64,000 nucleotides of DNA from Gossypium raimondii (Eukaryota; Streptophyta; Magnoliopsida; Malvales; Malvaceae). The DNA lies in the NCBI RefSeq assembly GCF_025698545.1, contig NC_068570.1:53339924-53403923 (forward strand), read 5' to 3'. The position numbers and the translations under genes were made by a program. Under the pieces are notes generated by a model. It was not told the DNA's origin. It made no database searches and saw nothing but the letters and a program-made list of their open reading frames with translations. This document shows, in pieces, positions 24,660 through 35,887 of the stretch. Numbering within the stretch: the stretch's first letter is position 1; every line of letters begins with the position of its first letter.

Positions 24660-24955
24660 AGGAAATCGCTCCCATGTGGACGCGCTTTTGATACAGTAGG
24701 TCCTGAAAAAATAATTTCGAGTTGACGTTTCTGAGCAAATAGTATAAAAACGCTTCAAGCAGGATGCTTTATCAGAAGAATTTCTAAAATCGCTTCCACG
24801 TGGCCACACTTTTGCTACAGTAGATCCTGAAAAAATAATTTTGAGTTGACGTTTCTAAGCAAATAGTATAAAAAAGGCTTCAAGCAGGATGCTTTATCAG
24901 AAGAATTTTTGAAATCGCTCCCACGTGGATGCGCTTTTGCTACAGTAGCATGTTT
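24660..24955 (+). repeat. Tandem repeat, about 125 bp period, between TIR and transposase
   Basis: Two full units and a partial third contain, in order, AAATCGCTCCCATGTGGACG-like, TGCTACAGTAG, CCTGAAAAAATAATTT, GAGTTGACGTTTCT, GCAAATAGTATAAAAA and TTCAAGCAGGATGCTTTATC. Later units carry a few substitutions. The equivalent zone of the second MULE (57590-57850) has two related units. This subterminal zone lies directly upstream of mudrA and could contain its promoter and transposase-binding sites; that is inference. Confidence 0.7.
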
Positions 24956-25049
24956 GGTCTGAGGCTATAAATGAGGCAAAAAATGTTCTCAGATTGCATA
25001 AGTTGCAGCAAAAACAATTTAGAGAGGCTAAGAAGGTTAGAAACTAAAG

Positions 25050-27930
25050 ATGAGTGAACGTATTAGTGCTGTTATTTACTATGATGGAGAGGTTTGCTAC
25101 ACCGAGAATGGTGTTATTTTTTATCGGAGAATATAGTGCGACTGGTTTTTAACCAGAACATAGATTTGATAGAACTTCGTAAAAGAATTAGGCGTAAAAT
25201 TTTCGGAATGGCGCCAATGAAAGTTCTGTCTATTACGTATCGATTTTGTTTTTCTGTTGATCCGGTGACATATGACTCGTTCAACATAAAATGTACTCGT
25301 AGCTTGGAGGCAATGGTGCAGAACCATTTTGCTAGTGGAGCACCTTATATTGAGTTATATGTACAATTTACATCGCCAAATGATGTATTTGCGACTGGTG
25401 TTTGAGAGGTATACACGACCCTTGGCCGACACTTGGTTAGCGAGTTACAAAACATGGAGCAGCCCATGTTTGGTAGCGGTGTGGAATGCACATCCCCTGC
25501 AAGACACTTTGTCGGTGGATGGGATATGTACGTCGGTGGCTCGATGTATGATGCTGGAAATACGTACTGATGAGCGACATCAAGTTCTAGTGGTTGGCAA
25601 TCTACGTCCAATTGGGGACGTTATGAAATGCCCAGAAGAAGGGATGATGTACTCCCTACGACGTCTACCGGTGAGGGGATCTCGTACGTTACAGATGATG
25701 CTGGGTTAGAAGATGACTCCGATGTGGATCCACCTCGAGAGCCGGGGCCCGATGGTGAAGAAGTTGGCTTATTTTGTGAACCGGAGCCTATTCCAACAGA
25801 ACTTGAAGATACCGAAAGGAGTTCAGATGAAGAAGAAAATCCACGATTCAGAGCATACTCACCTCCAGCCCACATGCATAATGTCGATCTGTCTGCAGAT
25901 GATGTGTTGGAGTTTCCAGAGCTACCACACAGGTTGCGTGATCGTACAAGTTCGGGGCTGGATTCGGGTGAATTTGAAATTGGTAATCAGTTTTCCAACA
26001 AGGATAGTTTTATTGGTGCTTTGAAACAACATAGCATCGCCAATGGGGTTAACTACCACGTGGTTAAATCCAAATCTGATAATTTTGAGGCAAAATATGC
26101 CGTGTAAGACGACACATATTAATGGAAAATCTACGCCTCGTTGAGGAAAAGGACAGGGTTGTGGGAGATAAAAAAGTACAAATGTCCACATACATGTCTT
26201 TGTAGAGTACGATTGTGGTTTCGAATAATCTTGTTATTATGTAATGTTGCATTATTTAATGTACTCCGTTTATAGGTGTTTCACAAGATCATCCCAAGAT
26301 GGATTCAGCTATATTAGCTAGCTTGATACTACCCACGGTGAAGACAGATCCCAGGACTTCAGTGTCGGCCTTAATTGCCAATATTCGTAGCCAAATGGGG
26401 TACATACCCTCTTACCGCAAGGCTTAGATAGCTAAGCAGAAGGCGTTGGAGAAGATGCATAGTAGGTGGGACGCTTCATATAATGAAATATGACAGTGGT
26501 GTCAAGTGCTAGAGAGATACGTCTCAGGTTGCATCACAGACTTTGAAACGAAACATGCGTACTACAACGGCCGGTTGCTACGTAGATGCCAAGTGTTCAA
26601 ATGCCTGTTTTGGACCTTTAAGCAATGTCGAGACACACATTTCCATACTGCAAGCCATTGGTATAAATTGACGGTACCTTTATATTTGGTAGGTATACTC
26701 ATCGGCTATTGCTTGCAGTGGCAGAGGATGGCGGTGGGAGAATTCTTCCAATTGCGTTTGCAATAACACCGGAGGAGTCGTCTGATGACTAGAATTTCTT
26801 TCTATCTAGGTTAAGGACGCATGTGTGCCCCCAACCTGATATCTGTGTTATTTCAGATTGGGGTACCGATATACTAACTGTATTTGATCGACAGGGAAGC
26901 TTATGACAGCACACACACCATCGATATTGCCTAAGGCACGTTGCTTCCAACTACTCAGGCAATATCCATCTAAGAGCGAACGACGACAAGTGACCAACAT
27001 GGGTATTTAGTCTTAATTAATATTATTTCGTTTGTCACTTTGAATTTATTGTAAATGAAAAAGTGGTATGTAATATTTGCTATGAACTTATATTGGCAGG
27101 GTATGAAATAAATAAAGACCGTTTTCCCAAGAGGTTGGCAGTTTTGGGTTTAATTAACAACGAAGGTGCGGACTACCTTTTCAACATACGTTTCGAACAG
27201 TGAGCACAAGCATACGACGGCGGCCTACGATATGGTCAGATGACCTCAAACCTGACTGAATGCATAAATTCTGTTCTAAAAGGAACGCGCCATCTACCAA
27301 TAACATCGGTTGTGTGAGAGACACATTTTCGTTTGGTGGCGCTATTTCCAAAGTGAGCAGCGAGTTATACAGGCCAGATGCAGGGAGGCCATGTATGGTG
27401 CAGTAAGGTAGTGCAAGAAATTAACAAGGCCAATGTGTGGGCAAACACCATGTACACAGTGTGTTACAATCGAGACAACTTATGGTTTCGCGTGACAGAG
27501 TTTGACAGACCGCATCAAGGTGTTATTGGCGGACAATATCGTGTACACTTGCGAAATAGAACTTGCGACTATGGGATGTTTGATGTACTTTGTTATCCAT
27601 GCGCTCATGTAATTGCAGCTTGTCAGAATCTCCGTCTGGATCCGATGAGCTATGTCGACGAAGTGTACAAATTAGAAAACATGTACAACGTCTGGAGACA
27701 CGTTTTCCCACCGGTCCCAGATGAACGTAAGTGGCAGCCCGTATCGCTTGCTCCTTTTAAGCTGTTACCGGATAGAGAATTGCGTCACAAACCGAAGGGT
27801 CGACCTTGCTCGACTAGAATACGTAACAATATAGATATCTGAGAAACAACCAGTCAATGCAAGTTATGCGGATGGTGTAGGAATCCAGGCCATACAAGCC
27901 GATCATTCCTAAATCGCAATAGTTGAACGT
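25050..27930 (+). pseudogene. mudrA-like MULE transposase, multiply frameshifted
   Basis: An ATG at 25050-25052 starts MSERISAVIYYDGEVCYTEN, the usual N-terminus of this family. The frame shifts within a T-run near 25115-25120 and resumes one frame over. Recognisable in order are LYVQFTSPNDVFATG, an acidic linker (25630-26100), SQDHPKMDSA (26285), a transposase core with premature stops replacing Trp (TAG after PSYRKA near 26428; TGA in EI*QWCQ near 26492), the MULE domain around 26640-27300, and a C-terminal SWIM-type zinc finger in 27378-27842. In the SWIM motif the second Cys of CxC is Tyr (CDYG), while CYPCAHVIAAC is kept. Many further frame changes lie between 26600 and 27380. The enzyme once catalysed cut-and-paste transposition; this copy cannot. 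Confidence 0.8.
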
Positions 27931-27999
27931 CAGTGTAAACAACTTTGTATTATTAAGAATATTTGCCTATTTTGTGAAATGAAATAATATGCCAAGTGT

Positions 28000-28720
28000 T
28001 CAACATATTGAATTATTTAAAATAATTTTTATTATTAAGAATATTAACTATTTTGTATTTTATTAAATGAAATAATATCAAAATATTCAAAATAAACTAT
28101 TTTGTATTTTATTACATTAAATAATATCAAAATTCAAAATGAACTATTTTGTATTTTATTACATCAAATATAAACTATTTTGTATTTTATTAAATGAAAT
28201 AATATCAAAATATTCAAAATAAACTATTTTGTATTTTATTAAATGAAATAATATCAAAATATTCAAAATAAACTATTTTGTATTTTATTACATCAAATAA
28301 TATCAAAATATTCAAAATGAACTATTTTGTATTTTATTACATTAATATAAACTATTTTTATTTTATTAAATGAAATAATATCAAAATATTCAAAATAAAC
28401 TATTTTGTTTTATTACATCAAATAATATCAAAATATTCAAAATAAACTATTTTGTATTTTATTACATCAAATAATATCAAAATATTCAAAATGAACTATT
28501 TTGTATTTTGTTACATTAATATAAACTATTTTGTATTTTATTAAATGAAATAATATCAAAATATTCAAAATAAACTATTTTGTTTTTATTACATCAAATA
28601 ATATCAAAATATTCAAAATAAACTATTTTGTATTTGATTACATCAAATAATATCAAAATATTCAAAATAAACTATTTTGTATTTTATTACATTAATACAA
28701 ACTACTTTGTACAAATAAAT
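28000..28720. repeat. Minisatellite, about 49-bp unit, between the convergent MULE genes
   Basis: Roughly a dozen copies of a unit built from AAACTATTTTGTATTTTATT, ACATCAAATAATATC and AAAATATTCAAAAT. Variants include shorter units and ACATTAATAT in place of ACATCAAATA. It fills the space between the end of the transposase and the end of the PMD gene, so it may serve as the 3' end region for both transcripts. Confidence 0.85.
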
Positions 28721-28734
28721 TAAAATAAAAATCA

Positions 28735-30862
28735 ATCTCCGTGCCCGCCGGATTCAGTGCCACATGGCGGTCGTCGACGGTTACGCGCTCGATTCCTTCT
28801 TTGTCCAGCTTTTGGCGGGGGTTGTGGTTGCTCCGGCGGGGATTCTGGTTCATCCGGTAGGGGATCTAGTTGTCGGTGTTGGGACGAGGAGAATAGTGAA
28901 TGTGGAGGTGTTTGCATCCCCAACGGCGAAGGTGTTTGAAACCCATATAGTGATGGGGTTTGGTAAAAAGAAGAGCTCCCGATGCTCCCTCTTGCGATCC
29001 TTCATGCGACGATGGCCTATACATCGGCGGTCAACTCGGCGTATTCAAAAATAGAGATGAACCGGGCCATTGACTCCAACCTGCCATGAGACTAGGAAAA
29101 GGAAACATATAAGGGTTAAGATACATAAAATGGCTAGGATACGCATCTGACGTCATCTGAAAAGGCTATACCGTGGGTATCGTTGGTTGAACTGCTGGGT
29201 TGAGTGACTGTGTCGGTGCTGTTGTTGGGCCTGATGAAGTTATGGGCGCTGATGATGGGCAAGGTGAATTTTTGGGCCTCGTTGATGGGCCTGCACCGTC
29301 GTCCCTTCTTCTTGGATTTAAAAGGCCACGTCGTTCCCTTTAGACACGCAATTGCCGCTGCCTCTCCTCTGGCGAGAGTAAATACGGTTTGCCATGGATC
29401 CTAAACCATGACATGTATTCCACCACGCACTCTAACTCTGGAACGATGATCGGTTCCCGAGTAGGTATATAGTCATATTGATCTTTCCACATCTGGATGT
29501 AGTGTGACTAGAATCTCGGCCAATCCGTATGCAATTGCCGTAGGTTGATTTTGTGGTGATAATCCAACACCTCAGGTGACACGGGAATCGGTTGTTGGAA
29601 TCCAAATTGCTGTAATACTCTATCTGACTGGTGCATCTCCACAGTCGCAAAGTTGACCAATGAGACTTTCACATGCCAACCGTTTGGATTTTGGAAGTAC
29701 TCATCTGGAATTACTGCCCGAATTGTCAGATCCTCGTATGGTGTCCATTAAAACTATATGACCATGATGGAAATATTAGTTATGTACTAAATACTAAATA
29801 CCAATCGACTATCTCATTATGAAAATATCTATTTTATTTAATACTTACTTGTGCTTCCGACCGTTGGTCCAATAGAAGCCGTATATCTTCAAGAGAGGTA
29901 GGTAATCGAGCATAACTTGCCAGATGGTTCCACTTAATTAAATAAATTTTTAGCATTCGATTATAATTTAAATCTACGTAATAATTGTAAAATCTAATAT
30001 AAAATTTACCTCGTTATAAGTGGGAATGTATACGGGTGGTCCACTTGAGGACATAAAAATAGAAAGCGAAACCGTGCCTATGACTACAGTAGTGACAAGC
30101 AACCTTCGATTTTCACTTTATTCAGTCACGTCGCCCCGCACATCTCCCGGTACAATGTTGCCAACACGGCAGACCCCAAGCTAAATTCACCAATTGTTCG
30201 AAAATCAACGAGTTTCAGCAGCCATCTTTGATGCACGAGGTTCCGTGATAAGTCCGACATCAGATAACCTCCAATTATCTGAAGAATGTATGCCCGAGCA
30301 TATCTGATTCTTTCTATTTCGGTTGAATCATCATCCGGATCCGGGAATGTAGCCCATCTCGATTCGACCTCCATTAATATTCTCCGAAATAGCGCCCAAT
30401 AGCTCGTAGCATACCGCTCCTCAATCACCAGATTGAACAGACTCGGTGACTGCGTACCCGTCCACTGGCAACCCCAATTGCAAATTGACAGCTTCCAAAG
30501 TGATAGTGCACTCTTCACATGGAAGATGGAATGTGTGCATCTCGGGTCTCCACCTCTCAATCAACGCACTGATGAGTTTCGGGTCTAACTTGCATTCCCG
30601 GCCTACCGTCGCCATGTGCCAAAAACCCGCATCCCGTCGGTAATTCTCTACCAACGGTGATGGAGGACCATGCATATTGCGGATATAACATTGCAATATC
30701 CGATCTACAGACTTTTATAACAAATAATAAAATAATAATTATTTAAAATTGCATAAATAAAAAAATCATAAATAATATTTAAAAATTAAATTTAACACTT
30801 ACCATTTTCATTTGTTCCATGGATATATGCTTGTCATCAAGACGAATCAATTCCCCGGCCAT
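28735..30862 (-). pseudogene. Plant mobile domain (PMD, MAIN-like) gene of the MULE, broken
   Basis: Predicted exons on minus are 30803-30862 (start MAGELIRLDDKHISMEQ), 30010-30711, 29849-29932 and about 28735-29753. Exon 2 carries the PMD core: PPSPLVENYRRDAGFWHMA, LISALIERWRPEMHTFHLP, ECTITLEAVNLQLGLPVDG and IRYARAYILQIIGGYLMSD. Lesions include a TGA where Trp is expected after SVQSGD (about 30409) and a frame change near 30350, with further breaks toward the proline-rich C-terminus. The PMD occurs in plant MAIN/MAIL proteins and in transposon genes; its biochemical role is unsettled. Host MAIN proteins help maintain genome stability and silencing. The gene converges with mudrA, an arrangement repeated in the second MULE. 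Confidence 0.75.
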
Positions 30863-31154
30863 TGCTAAATTGGTAAAAAAATTTACGATTTAAAAAAAGA
30901 ATTCAAAAAAATAAATTTTAAAACTATTTTAAAAATAATTAAAAATTTGAAGCTCTTTTAAATATGAATTTGAGAGAATATTAGAGAGAAATTGAGATAA
31001 TATTAGAGAGAAATTGAGAGAATATTAGTGAGAAATTGAGAGAAAGGATTTAGTTGTGAAAAAAAATGAAGGTTGGAGGGTTTATAGTTTTTTTTTTTTT
31101 ACCGTTCGGGGGGTCACCAACGGTCAAAAAATTAGCCGTTGCTACTGTTCACGC

Positions 31155-31393
31155 GCGGGAAAATCGCGTCCCCAGGGGAGCGCTTACATGGCAACAAAAC
31201 GTGCCCTTGAGGGAGTGATTTCTGTCCACGTAAGCAAATCGTGCTCTCAGGAACGCGTTTTTCTGCTACGTCCCCTGACATCGCTCTGACGTGGACGCGC
31301 TTTCGGGAAAAATGGTTCATTCCGGTAAATAATAATATACCGGGCCCATTTCGGTAAATTTTAAAAAAAAAGGGCTTTTTCTTGTATTTTACC
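31155..31393 (-). repeat. Right terminal inverted repeat of the larger MULE
   Basis: Inverted partner of 24183-24415, followed by the target duplication at 31394-31403. It contains GCGTCCCCAGGGGAGCGCTT and CGGGCCCATTTCGGTAAATT on plus, the complements of blocks in the left copy. Confidence 0.8.
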
Positions 31394-31403
31394 TCCAAGC
31401 CAC

Positions 31404-31894
31404 ACAAAAAAATGTCGACCATGCATTTAATTATTTCTCGATGGCATATAAGAACAACAAATTTTGTAAAAAAATGTTTTTCAAAAGCGGCAATCTAATC
31501 AACAAAAATGACCTATTTATCTAAACAATACGAAAAAAAGGGTTAAACTCTGAATTTTTTAGAAGGGGTATATATTCATAATTTTGCCTATTTGCGCACA
31601 TACAAAAAAAAAACATAAACTATAGCATAAACACCATTTTTTTTTGACAAAACAAATTTTTTAAATTACATAAGTTAGATTGTAATTGCACTTATATAAA
31701 ATTATAACTAAATTTGTAACAGTAGGTAGTGACAACTGAATAAAAAATAAAGAGTAAGATGCATTACAAGAAATAAGAGATTGATTACACAGTTCAGTTC
31801 AACAACCTAACGCTGTATAATCTTGCTTAGAGAATGAACCCATTATACTAACTTTCATAGTACAATCTTTGATAACCAACTCAATTAACCTAAG
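31404..31894. other. Spacer between the MULE and the gypsy LTR
   Basis: About 490 bp of AT-rich DNA with poly-A tracts and no recognised gene or repeat boundary. The last five bases, CTAAG (31890-31894), would be the gypsy target duplication, but the other copy was lost with the 5' part of that element. Confidence 0.3.
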
Positions 31895-34322
31895 TGTCGA
31901 AACCATTTTTTTGTGAAAACGGGATCAACTTGGATTTTGAAAACGAAAACGAAAATGGGAGTCGCCACCAATCCTTTTTGATGAGGTGTGATAAGATCAC
32001 CTCGAAAAGTGGTTGTTTTTAATAAACGATTTGATTTTATTAAAATAACAATTTTAGTCCACGAAATTCAGAAAAACAGGTTCAGGAGTCTGTTACGTAC
32101 GAGGAAGGATTAGCACCCTTGTAACGCCCAAAATTGGTACCTAGTTGATTAATTAATGTCTTAGTGTTAAAAATTGAAAACTTTGAAGAGATTTAAAATA
32201 CGATCCTTTATTAAAATGCTAAAAATTTTCGAGAAAAGGGATATTTTTCACGTTAATCGAGAAAGAGAATTACGTCCCGTAAGTTAGGACATAATGTCTT
32301 GAGTTCCCGATACGAGAATACATGCCAAAAATTTATTTATTCGAAAGATATTCGATTATCTCGGTTTTAGAAAAGACCATATTCCGTAAGTTAGAACACA
32401 ACCTTTTATTAATTCCCGAGATTATTTAAAAAAATTATGTTTGAAAAGATTCATGTATTTGGATTTATTGAGAAAATCGAAACCCCGTAAGTTAGGGTAC
32501 GACTTTTCCGAATCTCAAAATACGAAATGTTATTTATTTAAAACAAATTTTGATATATCGAGTAAAATGAAACACGATGTCGTAATAAAAAGAATGCGAA
32601 AACAAGTTACATTGTTGATATGCATAACAAAACAATAATGAATACGATGGTGTAAAAATAATACGAGCAATAGCAACGAAAATAAGATAAATAAAAGGAC
32701 AAATCAATAGCATATAAAATAACAAGTATATAAGCAAATAAAAGTAAAACATTCATTAAAATAATAATGAAAACGTAAATAAATAAGTAAATAAAGAAAA
32801 TGAATAAAATTATGAAAATGTAAAAGATATATGTATGTACATATATATAAATTATAAGACATAATAAAAATATATATAAGTATGTATATATATATAAATA
32901 AATTATAAAAATATATACGTGTATATATATGTATATTATAAAATGTATGTATTTATATATATAATGAAATTTGAAATTTAAAAGGTATAAATGAGTAAAT
33001 AAAAATAAAAATAATAATTAATAATAATAGTAATAATATCAAATTTATTAATTTTAATAAGAAAATAACCAAAATAACAAAAAGGGCTAAATTGAATTTT
33101 AAAACAAACTTCGGGGTTTAAATCTATAAGTAAATAAAAAAGAATGGCCCGAGACTGAAATAGGATGCGCTGAAAGAACGAGGGACTGATTGGGCAATAT
33201 CCCCAACCTTAATGCGCAGCGTTTCAGCTCAGACTAAAATAGAACACGTAGAATATTAAGCGGCCAAATTTAAAAAACAAAAGGGACCAGATTGCGCAAC
33301 GGCACAAAAGCAGAAGGACCGTACGCGCAAATAACCCCTTTACAAAAAACGCGCGGATCCTCCTAAAGGGACGGGTCAGATCTAGAGTCAGAGGCCAAAA
33401 CGACGTCGTTTTTGGCCTTTGAATCCCAAAATCAAAACAGCGCCATTTTAATATGTTTATAAAAGCTAAAAAAATATCTAAGTTTCATTCTTAACAGTTT
33501 CTAAAAAAAATTTTGAGAGCATTTCTCTGCTTCACAACCATCCGAGTTCTGGCCTAGGGCTCTGCCCTTGCGCCGCCTTGTCTCCACCGTGGGTGGTGGT
33601 CGGCGATGCGCAAAAGGGCATTTTTAGCCCGCGTTTCACAGGATCCTTGAGGGTCAAGCCCTATCAACCTTAAAGAATCAAAAGAATGAGGCTCTCGGTG
33701 CTCTTTGGATTCGGTTCCGACGACGGAAGAGAACCCTCCGATGGCGCGAAGACGAGGTATCTAGTGAGTCCTCTCTCCCCCTTTTATTTTTTATATGCTT
33801 TGCATGTATAAAACAAATGAAAAAAATAAAAAAAACACGAAGACAACAGAGAAACAATCAGAGATTTGAAACCGAAAGAAAAAAAATCACCTTTGAAAAT
33901 GTTATTTTTTCTTTTATTCTCAATTTTGTGTATCTAACCCTTTGAAATTGATTCGAATGGCTTTTTTATAGCCATTTACAAAGTTTTTATTATTTTGTGT
34001 CACTTATTTCCTCTGATTTTGCAGGTGCAAGTGACGGCGCGGCAGTGGCAGTGGCGGTGGCACTGCATAGTGGCCAGTAGAGCTAGGAACCCTTAAGTGC
34101 GGCGCACTTAGGGTTTGACTTGTTGTTTCTGATTTGATTTATTTTTTTGGGCTAGGTTTAGACAGTTGGGCTAAGGGTTTTGGGTTGTTATTTTGGGTTG
34201 TTCTTAAGTTTGGCTCTTTATTGGGCCATCTGATTTGGGTTTATAATATTTGGACTGTTTATTATTTGATTTTGGGTTTCATTTATTCAATTTTGGGCCT
34301 GGGCAAAAAACTGGTTATTACA
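31895..34322 (-). repeat. 3' LTR of the gypsy element, about 2.4 kb
   Basis: On minus it begins TGTAATAACCAGTT (34322 downward) and ends GGTTTCGACA at 31895, giving TG...CA borders. A purine-rich tract lies just upstream in the same orientation. Inside are several CGTAAGTTAG-like phrases (32275-32500) and a GC-rich stretch around 33540-33760. No partner LTR lies in the window, so the boundaries rest on the TG/CA ends and the polypurine tract. Confidence 0.7.
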
Positions 34323-34336
34323 GCTGCCCCTCTTTG
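34323..34336 (-). promoter_or_regulatory. Polypurine tract of the gypsy element
   Basis: On minus the sequence is CAAAGAGGGGCAGC, directly followed by the LTR start TGTAATAACC. This is the expected primer site for plus-strand DNA synthesis and fixes the orientation of the element. Confidence 0.65.
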
Positions 34337-34429
34337 CTCGTTGTCGTGTAATGAGAATAGAACGAAGACTAAGAAAGACTAATTTTGACCGGTCGCGCTG
34401 ATTCTAGACTTGTTCTGGTGCTTTTCTTC

Positions 34430-35060
34430 TTCAAGTAGCTTCATTCCAATCCACCGTGTCTTGTTGCTTCGATCCACTCCACTGCAGCTTCAGAAAGAGA
34501 TATGACTTGTAGCTTCAATCAACTCTACCGCAGCTTCAAGGGGATGAGATTTGTGGTTTTAGTCTGCTCCACTGCAACTTCAGGGAGATAAGGCTTGCTA
34601 TGGTAGATTTAATCCGACGTACTGCAACTTCTGAGGTATAAGATTCATCGTTTAATTCGCTCTATTGCAACTTCAGGGAGATAGGATTAGTTATCTTCAG
34701 TCTGCTCCGCTGCAACTTTAGGAAGATAAGGCTGGTGGCTTCAATCTGCTTCACTGCAACTTTAGGAAGATAAAATCTGTCATAACTTGTAGCTTTAATC
34801 TATTCCACTGCAAAGCCAGGGAAATAAGATTCGCTGTCTTCAGTCTGCTCTGTTGCAACTTCAGGGAGATAAGACTTGTATCTTCAACCTGCTCCACTGC
34901 AACTTCAGGGAGATAAGGTTTGCTTTCTTTAGTCTGCTCCACTGCAACTTCAAGGAGATAAGACTTGTATCTTCAACGTACTCCATTGCAACTTTAGGGA
35001 GATAAGATTCGCCATGATAACTTCAATCCCTCCAACTGTAACTTTAGCGGTATAGGATTT
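34430..35060. repeat. Minisatellite in the gypsy 3' region, 45-60 bp units
   Basis: About ten to eleven imperfect copies of a unit containing CTGCTCCACTGCAACTTCAG, GGAGATAAGACTTGTA and a variable TCTTCAAC/GCTTTCTTTAGT segment. Unit length alternates between about 45 and 60 bp. It lies between pol and the polypurine tract. Tat/Ogre-like elements are known for tandem repeats in this position. Confidence 0.8.
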
Positions 35061-35887
35061 GTGTTTCATTAGTCTGTTATCTGGGGAACATGACCTGTAG
35101 AATCCATTTTATGGATCTATTTATGCCTAGTGATTAGGATGTTATGATCAGAATGAATCAAATGCTCCTCACTAGATGTGTATGAATGATATTTGCATGA
35201 ATGCAAAATGTCATTTTTCGAGAATGATCCCTTTTTAATGATTAGGTTGTCATCGCTCTTTCGTCATCAATGTTCTGATGCATTACCCTGCCCTCTTGTT
35301 CAACAGGTACCTTTGATAGAAAATCTAAAGAAATAATCACAATTTACACTTTTTTCTCAAATGTTTCCAACCCTTAGGTTTGGTTAGTTCTAAATAATAG
35401 TCATGTTTCAGGTCCTCATACTATTTAGAAGCTTTCAGAGTAATATGCAGAACTCTTTTTGCTCAAATATTATCAATCCATTAATCGTTATTTCAATGGA
35501 AAATGCTTAAAAAAGATCATTAAGGCGGACACGACTGAAATTTATCATGAAACGAAGTCTAAAAAGAATGGATTAATTAAAAAAAGTGAACATTGCTGGA
35601 ATAAAAAATAGGTGAGGGGAAGAAATAAGTGCCCCGAATATCGCAGCCTGAGCTTCTCTGTACAAACTTCTTGGGGACCATTTTGAACTCAACATGTGTC
35701 TAGGAGATCACTTTGTTGATGCCCCAAGATGTAGCATACCTCCTTCTCGTTAATGCAGATATAGTAATATCACTGCATACCCCCACCTTCGATCCAAATT
35801 TGAATTGCCCTTTTACGGGTTTTCAATTCAAACCCCTTTGGTCTCAAAGCGCCCTTTGCGGGTTTTTGCCTTGGCCTCTCCATTTTT

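Larger units (their letters stand above)
24183..31393. mobile_element. Mutator-like element (MULE), about 7.2 kb, mudrA plus plant mobile domain gene
   Basis: The element is flanked by CCCAAGCCAC (24173-24182) and TCCAAGCCAC (31394-31403), a 9-of-10 match and the right length for a Mutator duplication. Inverted repeats of about 230 bp border it. From left to right it holds telomere-like repeats, a three-copy tandem repeat, a decayed mudrA-type transposase on plus, a 49-bp minisatellite, and a decayed plant-mobile-domain gene on minus converging on the transposase. The shorter element at 57303-60943 has the same plan minus the transposase. Confidence 0.85.

Noticed and set aside
25621..25875. 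Ser/Gly-rich minus-strand frame
   Set aside because: It is the complement of the acidic linker of the mudrA-like transposase on plus.
34134..34382. 82-codon hydrophobic frame
   Set aside because: It crosses the LTR boundary at 34322 and the polypurine tract of a minus-strand gypsy element; composition is TTTGGG-type low complexity.
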